A stretch of 64,000 nucleotides of DNA from Demequina litorisediminis. Its GTDB lineage: Bacteria; Actinomycetota; Actinomycetes; Actinomycetales; Demequinaceae. Shown piece after piece: positions 19,810-31,087 of this stretch. The stretch's first letter is position 1. Each line of letters begins with the position of its first letter. The DNA lies in contig NZ_BSUN01000001.1 in NCBI RefSeq assembly GCF_030161615.1, forward strand, positions 1,302,001 to 1,366,000, written 5' to 3'. The position numbers and the translations under genes were made by a program. A model generated the notes under the pieces. It was not told where the DNA came from, searched no databases, and saw nothing but the letters and a program-made list of their open reading frames with translations.

Positions 19810-21217
19810 CTATCCGGTCTCGCGGGCCCTGGTCGATGCGCACATCACGGCAAGGCTCAGTCGTTCCGCGATCAGAGCGACCCACGCCATCGGTGAGGCG
19901 GGCACTCCGTCGATCCACGCGACCGGCAGACCTGCTCCCAGCGCGGCGGCCGGCGCGTGGCTGTGTGCGGCGCCCACGAGCGCGATGGCGTCAATGACCC
20001 CCACGCCGCCAAGGTGACGCACTCGCTCGTCTCGGTCCCGCTCCGCGAGGCCCGCATCGGTCACGGCCCACACGTGATCCGCGTCCATCGCGTCCACCAG
20101 GCCGGCTGTGACGGCTCCAGCCTTGGCGCCCGCGGCGGTCCCGACGGCGACAATCACGGGCCTGCCGTCCGCCGCGGCGGCCTCTGCGCGCTCACGGAGG
20201 CGGGAGGCGGCGGCCTCGGAGGTGATGCGGCGCCCGTGCCCGGGGATCGCGGGCGAGGTGCCCGCGAGGACGATGTCCGCCAGAGGGGTGCGCGACCAGG
20301 CGGCCACCTGGAACGCCACCTGCAGTACCTCAGAGGGATCTCCGACGAGCGCGATGATGGCGCCCGGCTCGAGGCGAGGTGTGGCTCCGGCGCCGAGCCT
20401 CGCCATGAGCGCGGTCCACGGCACGGTCTCGTCGAGCCGAGCGGCGTCGATCACGCGGTCGGGAAGTCCTGCGCGCAGCAGCATCCCCGCCGTGGGGCCC
20501 ACGGGGGGTGCGTCGTCGACGGCCGGAGCCGACCACGGCCCCACCACGATGCCCGTCTCACGGGTCGCGGACAGCGTCACCGACGCGCCCGCACGGCGAG
20601 CGTCAGCGCTGCGAAGTGCCTGGGAGAGGGGCTCCTCCATCACGGCGGGTGCGTGGGATGCGACAGAAGCGCCGGAGGCGACCGGAGAGCCCGAAGGCTC
20701 CACGAGCGTCCCCGTCAGCGGTCAGCGACCTCGCCTGGACTGCCGCGGCGGCACGCGCCGCCGTCAGCACCGAGGCAGCGCCCGCGTGGTGCGCGGCCTT
20801 GGCGGCCTGGGGCGGCGTCGCCACGCTCGGCGCCACAGGCGACGTAGGCGCCACGGGCGAGGTGGGAGCCACCGAGGGGAACTGCGCCGCCACGAAGCCC
20901 CTGCCGCGGCCGGCGCCACGGGCCTCAGCCAACTGCGCCGCAAACGACTCCGAGGCATCGGCCCCCAGCAGTTCTCGACGCGCAGCGGCGACGTCGGCGT
21001 CCTCACTCGCCACCGCCGCCGCGATCACCGCGGCCTCGGGTGCCGCATCGGGCACCTCGACCGTCACCGCGTAGGACTCGCGGCTGAAGAACCCCAGGAC
21101 CCCACCGGAGCGCACCCGCTCCGACTGGACCACCTCGACGCCGGTGCCCAGTTCGCGCCGTGCCTGCGCGACCAGTGCTGCCGGGTCAGGACCCTCAAGA
21201 AGCAATCGCTGCGCCAT
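19810..21217 (-). CDS. flhF: FlhF-like protein with a degenerate GTPase domain
   Basis: Placed after flhA, as flhF commonly is, and with an FlhF-like N-terminus (ALVAQARRELGTGVEVVQSE). The C-terminal NG-like part keeps the strand/P-loop position (IIALVGDPSEV) but lacks GxxGxGKT, and I see no DTAGR, so GTP binding is doubtful. A Pro/Ala/Thr-rich linker contains a short tandem repeat (VAPTSP twice). One AGCT site near 20697 (GGAGCTTC) joins the two halves as RGASGSPVASG. Repaired length about 469 aa. Likely affects flagellar placement or number if functional. Confidence 0.7.
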
Positions 21218-23256
21218 CGCTCACCACCCCTACTGCCTCGATGGGGACTCCCGCCCCCGTGACCTCTGAATACGACAACACAGCAACCTCCGGCAGCGAC
21301 CCCACCAGGAGACGTCGCAGCGCGGGCCGCAGGGCGGGGGCGCACGCGATGACCGCGTCATGCCCCGCACGTTCCACCGCACCAAGCCGGGCATGTGCGG
21401 ACGCCACCAGACCCTCAAGACGCTGCGGATCGATCGCCAACTGCGAGCCTCCCTCGCCCGGACGGCGCGACTCGACGAGCCTGCTGCTCGAGCACCGGCT
21501 CAAGGGTGACCACCCTCAGGACTCCGTCGCGGACGTACGGTGCCGCAACCGCCGGACCCAGCGCCGTACGTGCGGCCTCGACGAGTCCCTCGGGCTCCGT
21601 GGAGGTCTTCGCACGCAACGACAGCCCCTCGAAGATGCGCGAGAGGTCACGGATCGAGACCCGCTCCTCCAGCAGTCCCTGCAAGGCCCGCTGCACCTCG
21701 CCGAGCGACAGCACCGTGGGCACCAGGCTCGTCGACCACGGCGTGATTGACCTGCTTGACGCCGTCGACGAGCATGCGTACGTCCTCGCGGCTCAGCAGG
21801 CGCGGGGCGTGCGCGGTGATGATGGACCCCAGGTGCGTCACGAGCACGGAGGCCCGGTCCACCACCGTGGCACCCGCCAGTTCCGCCTGCGGCTTGAGCC
21901 TGCGCGGGAATCCACTTGCCAGGAAGCCCAAACACCGGCTCGTTCACCGGCTCGCCCGTGAGCGCATCGAGCCTGTCGCCCAGCGCGAGCACGCGGCCGG
22001 CGGGGGCGATGCCGCGACCGACCTCGACGCCCGCGATCTTGACCACGTAGGTGGACCGCGGCAGTTCCACGGAGTCCCGGGTGCGCACGGGCGGCACCAC
22101 GATGCCAAGGTCGAGGGCAATCTTCCTGCGCAGGCCCCGCACCCTGGCGAGCAGGTCGTTCTCGGTACCGGCACCCACCAGGTCGACCAAATCGGGCGAG
22201 AGCCTGGATCTCGAGAGCGTGGACCCTCATCTGCTCGAGGAGTGCCTCGGGAGAGTCCGGGGCGGGACCGGAAGCGGCGGCCGCGGCTCCCGGCGTCGCC
22301 GTCGCCTCGGCCTCCGCGGCGTCGCTCTTGGGAGCGCGCTGGCCCGCGATGAGCAGCGCGGCCCCGATGAGCACGAACGGCGCCTTGGGCAGGCCAGGGA
22401 CGAGGGCGAGGGCACAGGACGCGCCTCCGGCGATCAGCAGCGCGGTCCGCGACTGCGTGGCCTGCGCCCCCGCGGCGGTTCCCATGTCGGCGGAGGCGGT
22501 GGCGCGCGTGACGATCAGACCGGTGGACACCGACATGAGGAGAGCCGGGATCTGGGTGACAAGGCCGTCACCGATGGTCAGCAGCGAGAAGTGCTCGATC
22601 GCCTCACCGGCGGTCATCCCCATCTGCATCATGCCCACCGCGAAGCCTCCGAGGAGGTTCACCACCGTGATGATGATGCCGGCGATCGCGTCGCCCTTGA
22701 CGAACTTGGAGCCACCGTCCATGGCGCCGTAGAAGTCGGCCTCCGCTGCGACATCGGCCCGTCGCTGTCGCGCCGTGTCCTCATCGATGAGGCCCGCATT
22801 GAGGTCCGCGTCGATGGCCATCTGCTTGCCGGGCATCGCGTCGAGCGTGAAGCGGGCGCCGACCTCGGCGACGCGCCCCGCTCCGTTGGTGATAACCGCG
22901 AACTGGATGACCACCAGGATCAGGAAGATCACGAGGCCGATGACCAGCGAACCTCCCACCACAATCTCACCGAACGCGCCGATGACCTGGCCCGCGTAGC
23001 CGTCGCGCAGCACCAGGCGCGTGGAGGCGACGTTGAGCCCCAGGCGGAACAGGGTCAGCACCAGCAGCAGCGACGGGAACACCGAGAAATCCAGGGGCCG
23101 CTTGACGTACATCGACGTCAGCAGCACCACCAACGACATCGCGATGTTGATGACGATGAGGACGTCGAGGAACGCGGCGGGCAGCGGCACCACCAGCAGC
23201 AGGACGATGCCTACGACGCCGAGCGGAACACCGAGGGCGGTGAGGTTCTTGGTCAT
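21195..23256 (-). CDS. flhA: Flagellar export gate protein FlhA
   Basis: About 686 aa after repair. Eight N-terminal membrane helices with the FHIPEP segment (TLFRLGLNVASTRLVL), then a large cytoplasmic domain that docks chaperone-substrate complexes. AGCT sites near 22203, 21899, 21727 and 21481 split the cytoplasmic part; all repair to FlhA-like sequence (GDRLDALTGEPVNEPVFGLPGKW). The C-terminus overlaps the next gene's start by 23 bases. Confidence 0.94.
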
Positions 23257-23299
23257 GGGCGGATCTCCTGCGAGTGACGTTCCGGGGACAGCGTGAGGG

Positions 23300-24404
23300 T
23301 CATAGCGACACGTCCTCCTTCTGAGGGTCACGGTGCACGCCCACGGCGGCGCCGCGACGCTTGAGCGACATGACGAAGGCGAGCACGCGGGCGACGGCCG
23401 CGTACAGGTGGGGAGGGATCTCCTGGCCGAGTTCGCAGGCGCCGTGCAGCGCGCGCGCGAGCGGCACGTCCTCGACCATCGGCACGCGATGTTCGGCGGC
23501 GCGTTCGCGGATCTTGGCTGCCACGTGGCCCGCGCCCTTCGCAACCACCGTGGGCGCGCCTGTACCGGGCTCGTAGCGCAGCGCCACGGCCACGTGGGTG
23601 GGGTTGACCATGACCACATCGGCCTGGGCGATCTCGGCCATCATGCGGTTACGGCTCATCGCGATCTGGCGGGCGCGCACCTGGCCCTTGATCCACGGGT
23701 CACCCTCAGTCTGCTTGTGCTCGTCCTTGACTTCCTTCATGGACATGCGGGTCTGCTTGCGGTTGCGTCGCATCACCACCAGCACGTCGAATCCGGCGAG
23801 GACGAGGCCCGCGATCACGGCGATCTGCACCAGGGACACGGCGCCGCTGACGGCCTGCTCGATGATCGCGTCGAGCGAGTGGGCGCCGGAGCCGATCAAC
23901 TGCGGGATGGCTCCCTGCACCACCACGTACAGAACCGTGCCGATCGCGGCAGCCTTCAACGCCGCCTTGATGCCGTTCCACCAGGCCTGGCCGCCAAAGA
24001 CGCGCTTCAGCCCCTGCTTGGGGTTGAACTGCTTGAACGACGGCTTGAGACGCTTGGGGGCAAAGCGGATGCCTCCCTGCGCCGCGGCCGTGGCGACTGC
24101 GGCGAGCACCACGGCGGCGAACAGCGGCAGCATGGTGCTCACGATGCTGCCGAGCCCCGCCTCGAGCGCCGCGAGCGCGAGCGCGGGATCGGCGGTGCTC
24201 GCCACCGTCTCGATGGCCCCGGTCTGCTCGCTCGCGGCCTCACGGGCGTTGCTCACCACCATCGGCAGGGTGATCGCGGCGGCGCCCACCACCACCCACG
24301 CGGAGAAGTCCTGCGAGCGCTGCAGCGAACCGTCGCGCCGCAGCCTGCTTCATGCGCTTCGGAGTGGCCTTCTCTGACTTGGTCTCGCTCGACGACTCGC
24401 TCAC
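23300..24404 (-). CDS. flhB: Flagellar export protein FlhB
   Basis: Four TM helices and the self-cleaving cytoplasmic domain with MVNPTHVAVAL (NPTH). Controls the switch from rod/hook to filament substrates. The start is GTG 24404 (SESSSETKSEKATPKR), read after repairing the AGCT site near 24344 (CAGCTG read as CAGCCTG). Length about 367 aa. Overlaps fliR by GTGA after repair. Confidence 0.94.
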
Positions 24405-25184
24405 AGCCCACCCCCGTCATCGCTCCGAAGGCGCGGTCGGTCAGGGCGGCAATGACCTGCGGCAGGGCGAGGAAGGCCACCGAGCCGAGCACCAGAGTGA
24501 TGAGGATCTTCAGGGGGAAGCCGAGCGCGAAGGCGTTGAGCGCGGGGGCGACCCTCGTGAGGAGGCCAAGACCCACATCGGCCAGGAACAGGACCACCAG
24601 AAGCGGGCCAGCGATCTGCAGCGCCGAGACCATCAGCCCCGTGAGCCCGCTCGTCATCAGCGAGGCAAGCCCGTCGAGGTCGAGGCCCATTCCGAGCGGC
24701 ACCACCTCAAAGGACCGCACCACGCCACCGATGACGACCTGGTAGGCGTCCGATGCAAAGAGGAGCGCGAGCGCAGCCATGTAGTAGAACTTCGAGAACA
24801 CCGAGCCCTGCGAGCCGGACACCGGGTCAAACGCCTGGGCCAGGCTCGAAGCCGCCGAAGAGGTCGATGAGCGAACCGGCCGTCTGCACCGCCGCAAACA
24901 CGAGGCGGACGATGAAGCCCAGGGCAAGCCCGATGACCGCCTGGAGTACGAGGGCCGCGAAGAACATCGGCCCACTGGAGGCGAGCATCGCGCCGGGAAG
25001 CCTGCATCGCGGCGGCCTCCACCCGCGGCCCCGCGGCGACCGCGATGCCCAGGCCAAGCGCCACCTTGACCGGGCCGGGGAACGAACTCAGGTGGAACGG
25101 AGGAGACACCACCAGGAAGGCGACCAGTCGCACGCCCGCGAGCATGGTGGTCTCCACGAGCGCGAGGTCGAACGTGAGGCCCAT
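24401..25184 (-). CDS. fliR: Flagellar export gate protein FliR
   Basis: About 261 aa, six membrane helices, gate component with FliP/FliQ. AGCT sites near 25001 and 24843 break it. The 3' end also needs one more base in the C5 run near 24411 to reach a stop overlapping the flhB GTG; as printed the frame runs into flhB. Start ATG 25184 immediately after fliQ. Confidence 0.9.
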
Positions 25185-25185
25185 G

Positions 25186-25459
25186 TCAGCCGCCCAGCAG
25201 CGAGGGGATGCGCTCGAAGATGGTCTGCGTGAAGGTCACGGCCTCCTGAATCATCCAGTGACCGGAGATCAGGAGCGCGACGGACACGGCAATGGCCTTG
25301 GGCACGAACGACAGCGTCACCTCTTGGATCTGCGTCACCGACTGGAACAGCGAGATCGCGAAGCCGACCACGAGCGCGGTCACGAGCATGGGGGCGGAGA
25401 GCCTTCGCGGCAAGCATCAGCGCGTCGAGTCCGATGTCCAGGACCCCTTCGGTGCCCAT
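25186..25459 (-). CDS. fliQ: Flagellar export gate protein FliQ
   Basis: 90 aa after repairing one AGCT site near 25402 (AAGCTC), with two membrane helices and the family pattern VVGFAISLFQSVTQIQEVTL. The ATG overlaps the fliP TAA (TAATG). Confidence 0.94.
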
Positions 25460-26279
25460 TAGCCGTAACTCCCGATCAGCGCGGTGACGATCAGGCCCCA
25501 GCCGTCAACGAGGACAAAGAGCAACAGCCTGAACGGCAGCGACACCATGACGGGCGGGAGCATCATCATGCCCATCGACATCAGGACGCCGGAGACGACC
25601 AGGTCAATCACCAGGAACGGCACAAAGATGACGAAGCCGATGATGAATGCCGCCCGCAGGCTCGGAGAGCATGAACGCGGGCATGAGCGTGGTCATCGGG
25701 ACATCGGCGGGGGTCGCCGGGTTGTCCATGCCTGCCGCACGCGTCATCAGCGCGATGTCCGATTCACGGGTGAGCGACAGCATGAACTCGCGCAGCGGCA
25801 CGATGCCGACGCCGAGTGCCTCCTGGAAGGTCAGGTCTCCTGAGAGGTACGGCTGCACACCGATCTCGTTCACGTCCGAGAGCACCGGAGCCATGATGAA
25901 CAGCGACAGGAACAGCGCGAGGCCCGCCAGCACCTGGGTGGGCGGGGTCGAGTTCAACCCCAGCGCGTTGCGGGTGAGGGCCAGCACCACGAAGACCTTG
26001 GTGAAGCCTGGTCGTCATCAGCATCAGCGACGGCGCCACCGACAGCAGCGTGATGGCGATCAGCACCACGATCGACGTGGAGGGCCCCTCGTTGACGCCG
26101 TAGATGTCGACCGAGACACCGCCTTCGACGGCGGGCGGCGACGGTGCGACGGGTGGCTCAGGGTCGACCGTCGCGAACGACGGTACGGCGGCCGAGACGA
26201 GCAGGATGGCCGTCACGGCAAGGATCACCGTGGCCATGCGCACCATGCGCGCACGGCTCCCGGTGGAGGCGGGGGTCAT
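25459..26279 (-). CDS. fliP: Flagellar export gate protein FliP
   Basis: About 273 aa. N-terminal signal-like helix ([18 protein letters not shown]), then the FliP core with [22 protein letters not shown] and C-terminal [23 protein letters not shown] sites near 26007 (AGCTTC) and 25661 (GAGCTG) split it into three frames. Overlaps fliO by ATGA. Confidence 0.94.
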
Positions 26280-26770
26280 GACCGACGAGTGGTCCGTTCT
26301 TGAACCGCCACCACCGCCTTGCGCCACGTGTCAGGCGCAAGGATCGATCCTTCGAGGGGTGAGCGGAACCGTGAGGAGTCGGCCATCCGGGCCGGCATCG
26401 TACGGACAGGGTCGGTGGGGAAGGCCGCGACGGTGGTCGCGACATCCGAGGCAGGCACGGTGGCCTCCTCGTGGAAGGCGGGGTCGATACGGGTGACGCT
26501 TGCGGCGGGCTCCTCGACGGGAGCGTCGCCTGCGTCGTGCACCAGGCGCACCTCCTGATCCGAGTAGCCGACCACCAGCCGGCGACCCGAGACCTCGATG
26601 AGCGCGACGCCCGTGCGGCGGCCGAGGTGCTGGCGGGAGATCACTGACAGCGGCGCATCCTGACGGCGTCCGGCCATGCCGATCTGCACCTTGCGCGACA
26701 CCCACCACAGCAGTGCAAGCACTGCGGCGAGGGACAGCGCAACGCGCAGAATCAGGAGCACCGTGTCCAT
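26276..26770 (-). CDS. fliO: Flagellar export protein FliO
   Basis: 164 aa, intact. One N-terminal TM helix (VALSLAAVLALLWWV), then a small FliO domain with LGRRTGVALIEVSGRRLVVG and a long disordered tail. Helps FliP complex assembly. Start one base after the fliN stop. Confidence 0.88.
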   Translation of the reverse strand: MDTVLLILRVALSLAAVLALLWWVSRKVQIGMAGRRQDAPLSVISRQHLGRRTGVALIEVSGRRLVVGYSDQEVRLVHDAGDAPVEEPAASVTRIDPAFHEEATVPASDVATTVAAFPTDPVRTMPARMADSSRFRSPLEGSILAPDTWRKAVVAVQERTTRRS

Positions 26771-26771
26771 G

Positions 26772-27471
26772 TCAGCGCGTGGTCTCCGCGGACACGATCT
26801 CGGTGACGCGGATGCCGTAGTCCTCGTCGACGACCACGATCTCGCCGCGGGCGACGAGGCGACCGTTGACCATCACATCGGCGGGAGCACCCGCAGCACG
26901 GTCGAGCCTCGAGCACCGTGCCGGGGACCAGGTCGAGGACCTGGCGCATCGGGAGGCGGGTCCTGCCGATCTCGGCGGTCAGCACCAGTTCCACGTCCTG
27001 AAGGACGCGCATCCTGGCGCGGGCCTCATCATCGGTGAGGACCGCCGGCGCGGCCTGAGTGGTCTCCGCGACGCGGGCGCGCACGCCGAGCCACGCCTGG
27101 GTCACGCCCTCGGCGTCCCGCAGCGCAAAGACGTCCATATCAGGGTCAGCGAAGGCGTCACCGAGCGGGGCCGGAGCCGAGACATCGAGCACGCCGGGGC
27201 CCACCACCGCAGCCGCGGCCTCGAGCGCAGGAGTGAGCAGGTCGGCCGTGGTCACGCCGGGTCCGGCACCCTCAAGCGCGGCGGCGGTGGACTCGCCAGC
27301 GACCACCACAAAGTCGGTGCCCACGGCACCCACGTGGTGAGCGGTGACGGCCAGCACCGAGGCATCGGGGCCCTCGGCAGGGTCGTAGGGAGACGCGCTG
27401 AGCGGCGTGGGCGTGGGCAGGTGGGAGGCGAGCTCCGATGCCACCAGGCTCGAAGGGGCGGCGATGGTCAT
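26772..27471 (-). CDS. fliN: Flagellar motor switch protein FliN with N-terminal extension
   Basis: About 232 aa after repairing an AGCT site near 26908 (VLELDRAAG). The last 75 residues are the SpoA/FliN domain (VELVLTAEIGRTRLPMRQVLDLVPG ... VVVDEDYGIRVTEIV). The 150-aa N-terminal part, with HHVGAVGTDFVVVAG, may be CheC-like, as in FliY, but I see no clear phosphatase motif. Overlaps fliM by ATGA. Confidence 0.9.
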
Positions 27472-28392
27472 GACTCCTCCTCGGTGGAGACGACGAGACA
27501 GGCGGCGCGCGTGCCGTGAGCACCGATCGCCGCATGGGCCAAGACAACGTCGCCGACGGCAACGTCCAGGGGTCGGGAAGCGGGGTGTCCCAGGGGGATC
27601 ACGTCGCCCACCTGAAGCGAGGCGATGGCGGCGGCGCTCATGGAGCGACCCGTGAAGCGCGCGCTCACCTGCAGCGGCACATCGTGAATGCGGTCGGTGA
27701 GCATCGCGACAGCCGCGTCGTGCTCCCGCTGCTCCTCGTCGGTGCGCACCGTCTGCTCGTCGGTGGACCGCATGGCGGCGAGCATCGGCTCCGCGACCAG
27801 CATGAGGGTCGCCGATCCGACCACGTCACCGATCGACAGCGCGAACGTGGCGACGATCACCTGTTCGGAGGCCGCGATCGCCTGCATGAAGCTGGGGCTG
27901 TACTTCACGCCGCGCAGAGAGAACGTCATGGGCGCGACGGACGCGAGGCCGTAGGCCAGGTCTCCGCACGCGTACTCGAGCAGGTCGCCCAGCAGCCTTC
28001 CACTCGATTGCGGTGAGTTCGCGGAAGGGCATCTCGAGATCGGTCGCCGGGCCGCCGAGGAGGCAGTCCACCAGCGTCATCGTCAGCCCAGTGGGCAGGC
28101 TGGAGCACGGCGGGTGAGCGACTGGGCTCGACGTGGAGCACCACGGCCGTCGTCGAGGACGGCAGCGCCTCGATGTACGCGTTGTACGTGGTGAGCGCCA
28201 CGCCGTCGAGTTCGACGGTGGTGAGTGCGCCCGTGCGCGAGCCAGCAGGGTGCCCCACTGGCGCGCGAAGTTCTGCAGCGCGACCTCAAGGGCGCGGGCA
28301 TGCTCGCGCGTCAGCGTGGTCGGCTGGCGGAAGTCGTATGCCTCGGGCACGCCAGTTCCACGTCGACGGCGGTGCGGCGAAGGGTCGGTCAC
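27468..28392 (-). CDS. fliM: Flagellar motor switch protein FliM
   Basis: About 307 aa; GTG start (TDPSPHRR). The central CheC-like domain and C-terminal SpoA domain (DVPLQVSARFTGRSMSAAAI) form the C-ring and bind CheY-P. AGCT sites near 28241 (A lost), 28099 and 27997 break it; repairs give TLLSSRTGALTTV, VLQLPTGLTMTLV and EWKLLGDLLEYACG. The usual N-terminal CheY-binding LSQxEIDALL is not seen, which is worth noting. Confidence 0.92.
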
Positions 28393-28471
28393 GCCCGCCC
28401 TATCGACGCGTGTGGCCGGACGGTGAGAGTTTCTGCTTGGTGTTCCTCTCAGCGGCGCAGGGCCGGTCCTC

Positions 28472-28990
28472 CTACTGGGTGACGAAGTCGGTGTAGTAGA
28501 CCCCCATCACGTCACCGTGATACAGGTCGCCGAGAGTCTCTGCCAAGGTCGCCTTGAGCTCGTCGCGGACCTCCGGATCGGCGAGTTCCGAGGTGGTGCG
28601 GCCCGAGAACAGCGCGATCGCCGCATCGAGCGCTTGCGCCGTGTCGACGTCCCCGTGTCCATCAGCCGTGAGTTGAAGGCCAAGGCCAAGACGCAGGTAG
28701 TGGCCGCCCTCAAGGTTGACGGAGATCGAGTCGACCACCTGCACGGCGCCTGCCTCCACCTGCTCCTCGGCCGCCGCCTCGCCGGACTCGTCGCCGCTGG
28801 CGGCGCCGGGTCCCATGAGGAACCAGTACGCGCCGGCCACCGCTGCCAGGATGGCGGCGCCGATCAGTACGGACAGCATCCGCTTGCGGCCACCTCCCGA
28901 CGGCTCGGGCTCGGGCGCTGCCGGCTGCGGAGCGGCCGATGGCCGGGCCCCGATCTTGGTCTGGGGCGCCATCACGCGGGGCTCGCTCAT
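28472..28990 (-). CDS. fliL: Flagellar basal body-associated protein FliL
   Basis: 172 aa, intact. Cytoplasmic Pro-rich N-terminus, one TM helix (MLSVLIGAAILAAVAGAYWFL), then the FliL domain (NLEGGHYLRLGLGLQL). Supports stator function. ATGA overlap with motB. Confidence 0.93.
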   Translation of the reverse strand: MSEPRVMAPQTKIGARPSAAPQPAAPEPEPSGGGRKRMLSVLIGAAILAAVAGAYWFLMGPGAASGDESGEAAAEEQVEAGAVQVVDSISVNLEGGHYLRLGLGLQLTADGHGDVDTAQALDAAIALFSGRTTSELADPEVRDELKATLAETLGDLYHGDVMGVYYTDFVTQ

Positions 28991-29905
28991 GTGGGGTCTC
29001 CTTCGTTCTGGGCCGAGCGCGCCGCGCTCGCCCGCAGGTCATCAAGGGTGATCGAGCCGTTCTGAACGGCCTCGGCGATCTCGGGAAGGAGCGCGCGCAC
29101 CTCGTCGGACACGTCGGGCACGACCACCACGTCAACCCTGCGGTTGGCGGCGAGCGCGTCGGCGCCGGTGCCATCGGCGGCCGGGCGAGCATCGCCGTAG
29201 CCGGTGGCGCCGATGGAGGCGGGGTCGATGCCTCCCGACTCGACCATGCGTCGCAACACCTGGGTGGAGCGGGCGCTGGACAGTTCCCAGTTGGTCGCGT
29301 AGTTGCTCGAGGGCAGCGAGTTGGCGTGACCCTCGATGGACAGGCTGCGCGGCTGGTCGCGCAGCGGACCGGAGAGGTCGTCGATCAGCAGCGTGGCAAG
29401 GTCGGTGAGGCTCGCATCGTCCGCCCCAAAGAACACCTGCGGGCCAATGAGCCCCACCACGAGTCCGCGCTCGTCGATGCGGAACTGGACGTACATCTCG
29501 AGCCCGTCCTGCTCGAGGCGAGCCGCGATCTGTTCGCGAATCTCCTCCAAGGACGCGTACTCCTCGATGGCGTCCTCGTAGGCCGTGGTGCCCTCCTCGC
29601 CCACGGATCCGAGGTCGCCCTCCGCCCCGCTGGCGACGGCAGTGAAATCCGGCGCGATCGCGAAGGACTCCACGCCGTCAAGCGCGCCGAGCGTGCCCTG
29701 GGTGACGTTGACGGAGTCGTTGCCGAAACCCGCGGCGAGCGACTGGCGCAGGCTCCTCGAACTTGGCCTGATCCACGGTGGACATCGCGTACAGCACGAT
29801 GAACAGCGCCACGAGCACCGTCATCATGTCGGCATAGGACACGGCCCACCGTTCGTGGTTCTCGTGCTCCTCCGCGTGGTCGCCGCGGCGCCGCTTGCTG
29901 CTCAC
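28987..29905 (-). CDS. motB: Motor stator protein MotB
   Basis: About 305 aa; GTG start overlapping the motA stop. TM helix with the proton-binding Asp in YADMMTVLVALFIVLYAMS, plug region and OmpA-like peptidoglycan-binding domain (SIEGHANSLPSSNYATNWEL, ANRRVDVVV). One AGCT site near 29751 (EELRQSLAAGFG). Confidence 0.95.
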
Positions 29906-30670
29906 GCCGCTTCCTTGGCGGATTCCTCTTCACCCGCAAGCGAGCGGAGCCGCTGTCCCACCACGCGCGGGCTGGAGCCCGCCTGGACCGCGAGCAGGCC
30001 CTCCATCACCATCTCCATCTGGGCGCATTCGATTTCGCTGACGCGCTTCACGCGCGCGGCGATGGGCAGCCAGATGAGGTTGGCGGAGAGCAGGCCCCAC
30101 AGGGTCGCGACGAAGGCCGCGGCGATCATGTGGCCGAGGCTGGAAGGATCGGCGAGGTTCTCGAGGACGTGGACCAGCGAGACCACGGTGCCGATGATGC
30201 CGATGGTGGGCGCAAAGCCACCCATGTCGGTGAAGAGTTTCGCGATGACCTTGTCGCGGGCCCTGCGGGCGTCGATGCGCGCTTCGAGGGTCTCGCGCAG
30301 GTCCTCGGGGTCCATGCCGTCGATGGCGGACTGCAGGCCATCACGCAGGAATGGGTCGTCGATGTCGCGAGCGGCGTCCTCGAGCGCAAGCAGGCCCTCG
30401 CGGCGGGCACGGTCGGTCAGCGACACGAGCAGGCTCGACGGTCGCCGTGGTGTCGGGACGCTTGAAGGCGAGGTAGCCGGGCAGGGCACGGAAGGCCCGC
30501 AGGAAGTCGGGAAGCATCGTGGTCGCGAGACCGGCACCGATGGTGCCGCCGATCACGAGCATCATCGGCGCGGGCAGCATCACCGACATGGGCGACGAGC
30601 CCTCGAGGATGATCGCTGTCAGCACCGCGCCAAGAGCGAGCACGATGCCGATCGGGGTGGCGAAGTCCAT
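29902..30670 (-). CDS. motA: Motor stator protein MotA
   Basis: About 255 aa, four TM helices, cytoplasmic loop with KRP and RREGLLALED and the TM3 segment FAPTIGIIGTVVSLVHVLENL. One AGCT site near 30432 (ATVELLVSLTDRAR). The ATG overlaps the flbD stop (TGATG). Confidence 0.95.
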
Positions 30671-30952
30671 CAGTCAGCCTCCGGTGTGACCTGACGAGAG
30701 TGGAGCGAGGGAAGTCCGATGACGGTGGCGAGTGCCGTGTCATCATCCGTACCCGCGATATCGATCGCCTGGGCGACGATGGACGACCGGTGCATGAGGA
30801 CGATGGCGTTGAGCCTCGTCCAGCGATTCGGCCACGATCGCCTTGGTGCCGTCGATGAGCGTGATCACGGTGTCGGGCGTCGCGTCGGCGCGCACGATCA
30901 TGTCGGGGTTCACGGAGAAACGATCCCCGTGGAATCGCGTGAGGGTGATCAC
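30670..30952 (-). CDS. flbD: FlbD-family small flagellar protein
   Basis: About 93 aa after repairing an AGCT site near 30814 (LDELNAIVLMHRSS). The start is taken at GTG 30952 (VITLTRFHGDRFSVN), which is the family start and has AAGGATGG 8 bases upstream; the ATG at 30964 lies inside that ribosome site. A CsrA-type hairpin is at 30984-30995. Confidence 0.87.
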
Positions 30953-30983
30953 GTTGAGGCCCATCCTTGGCTGTAACGACGGA

Positions 30984-30995
30984 CCCATCCGTGGG
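30984..30995 (-). promoter_or_regulatory. csrA site: Candidate CsrA-binding hairpin, flbD leader
   Basis: CCCACGGATGGG on minus: stem CCCA/TGGG with loop CGGA, so an ANGGA core sits in the loop. The same 12-mer occurs in the flagellin leader. A second ANGGA (AAGGA) is the flbD ribosome site about 14 bases downstream. Confidence 0.5.
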
Positions 30996-31047
30996 CCCGG
31001 TGTGGTCTACCGTTCGGCCACGGCGGCCAGAATGTGAGGCTTCCGGC

Positions 31048-31081
31048 CCGTCCGTCGCGGTCAGTTCACCGCGACGGACGG
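31048..31081 (-). terminator. Hairpin terminator after flgE
   Basis: Perfect 14-bp inverted repeat (CCGTCCGTCGCGGT / ACCGCGACGGACGG), 6-nt loop, 7 bp after the flgE stop; no T-run. It may attenuate read-through into flbD-motAB. Confidence 0.6.
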
Positions 31082-31087
31082 CACGGG

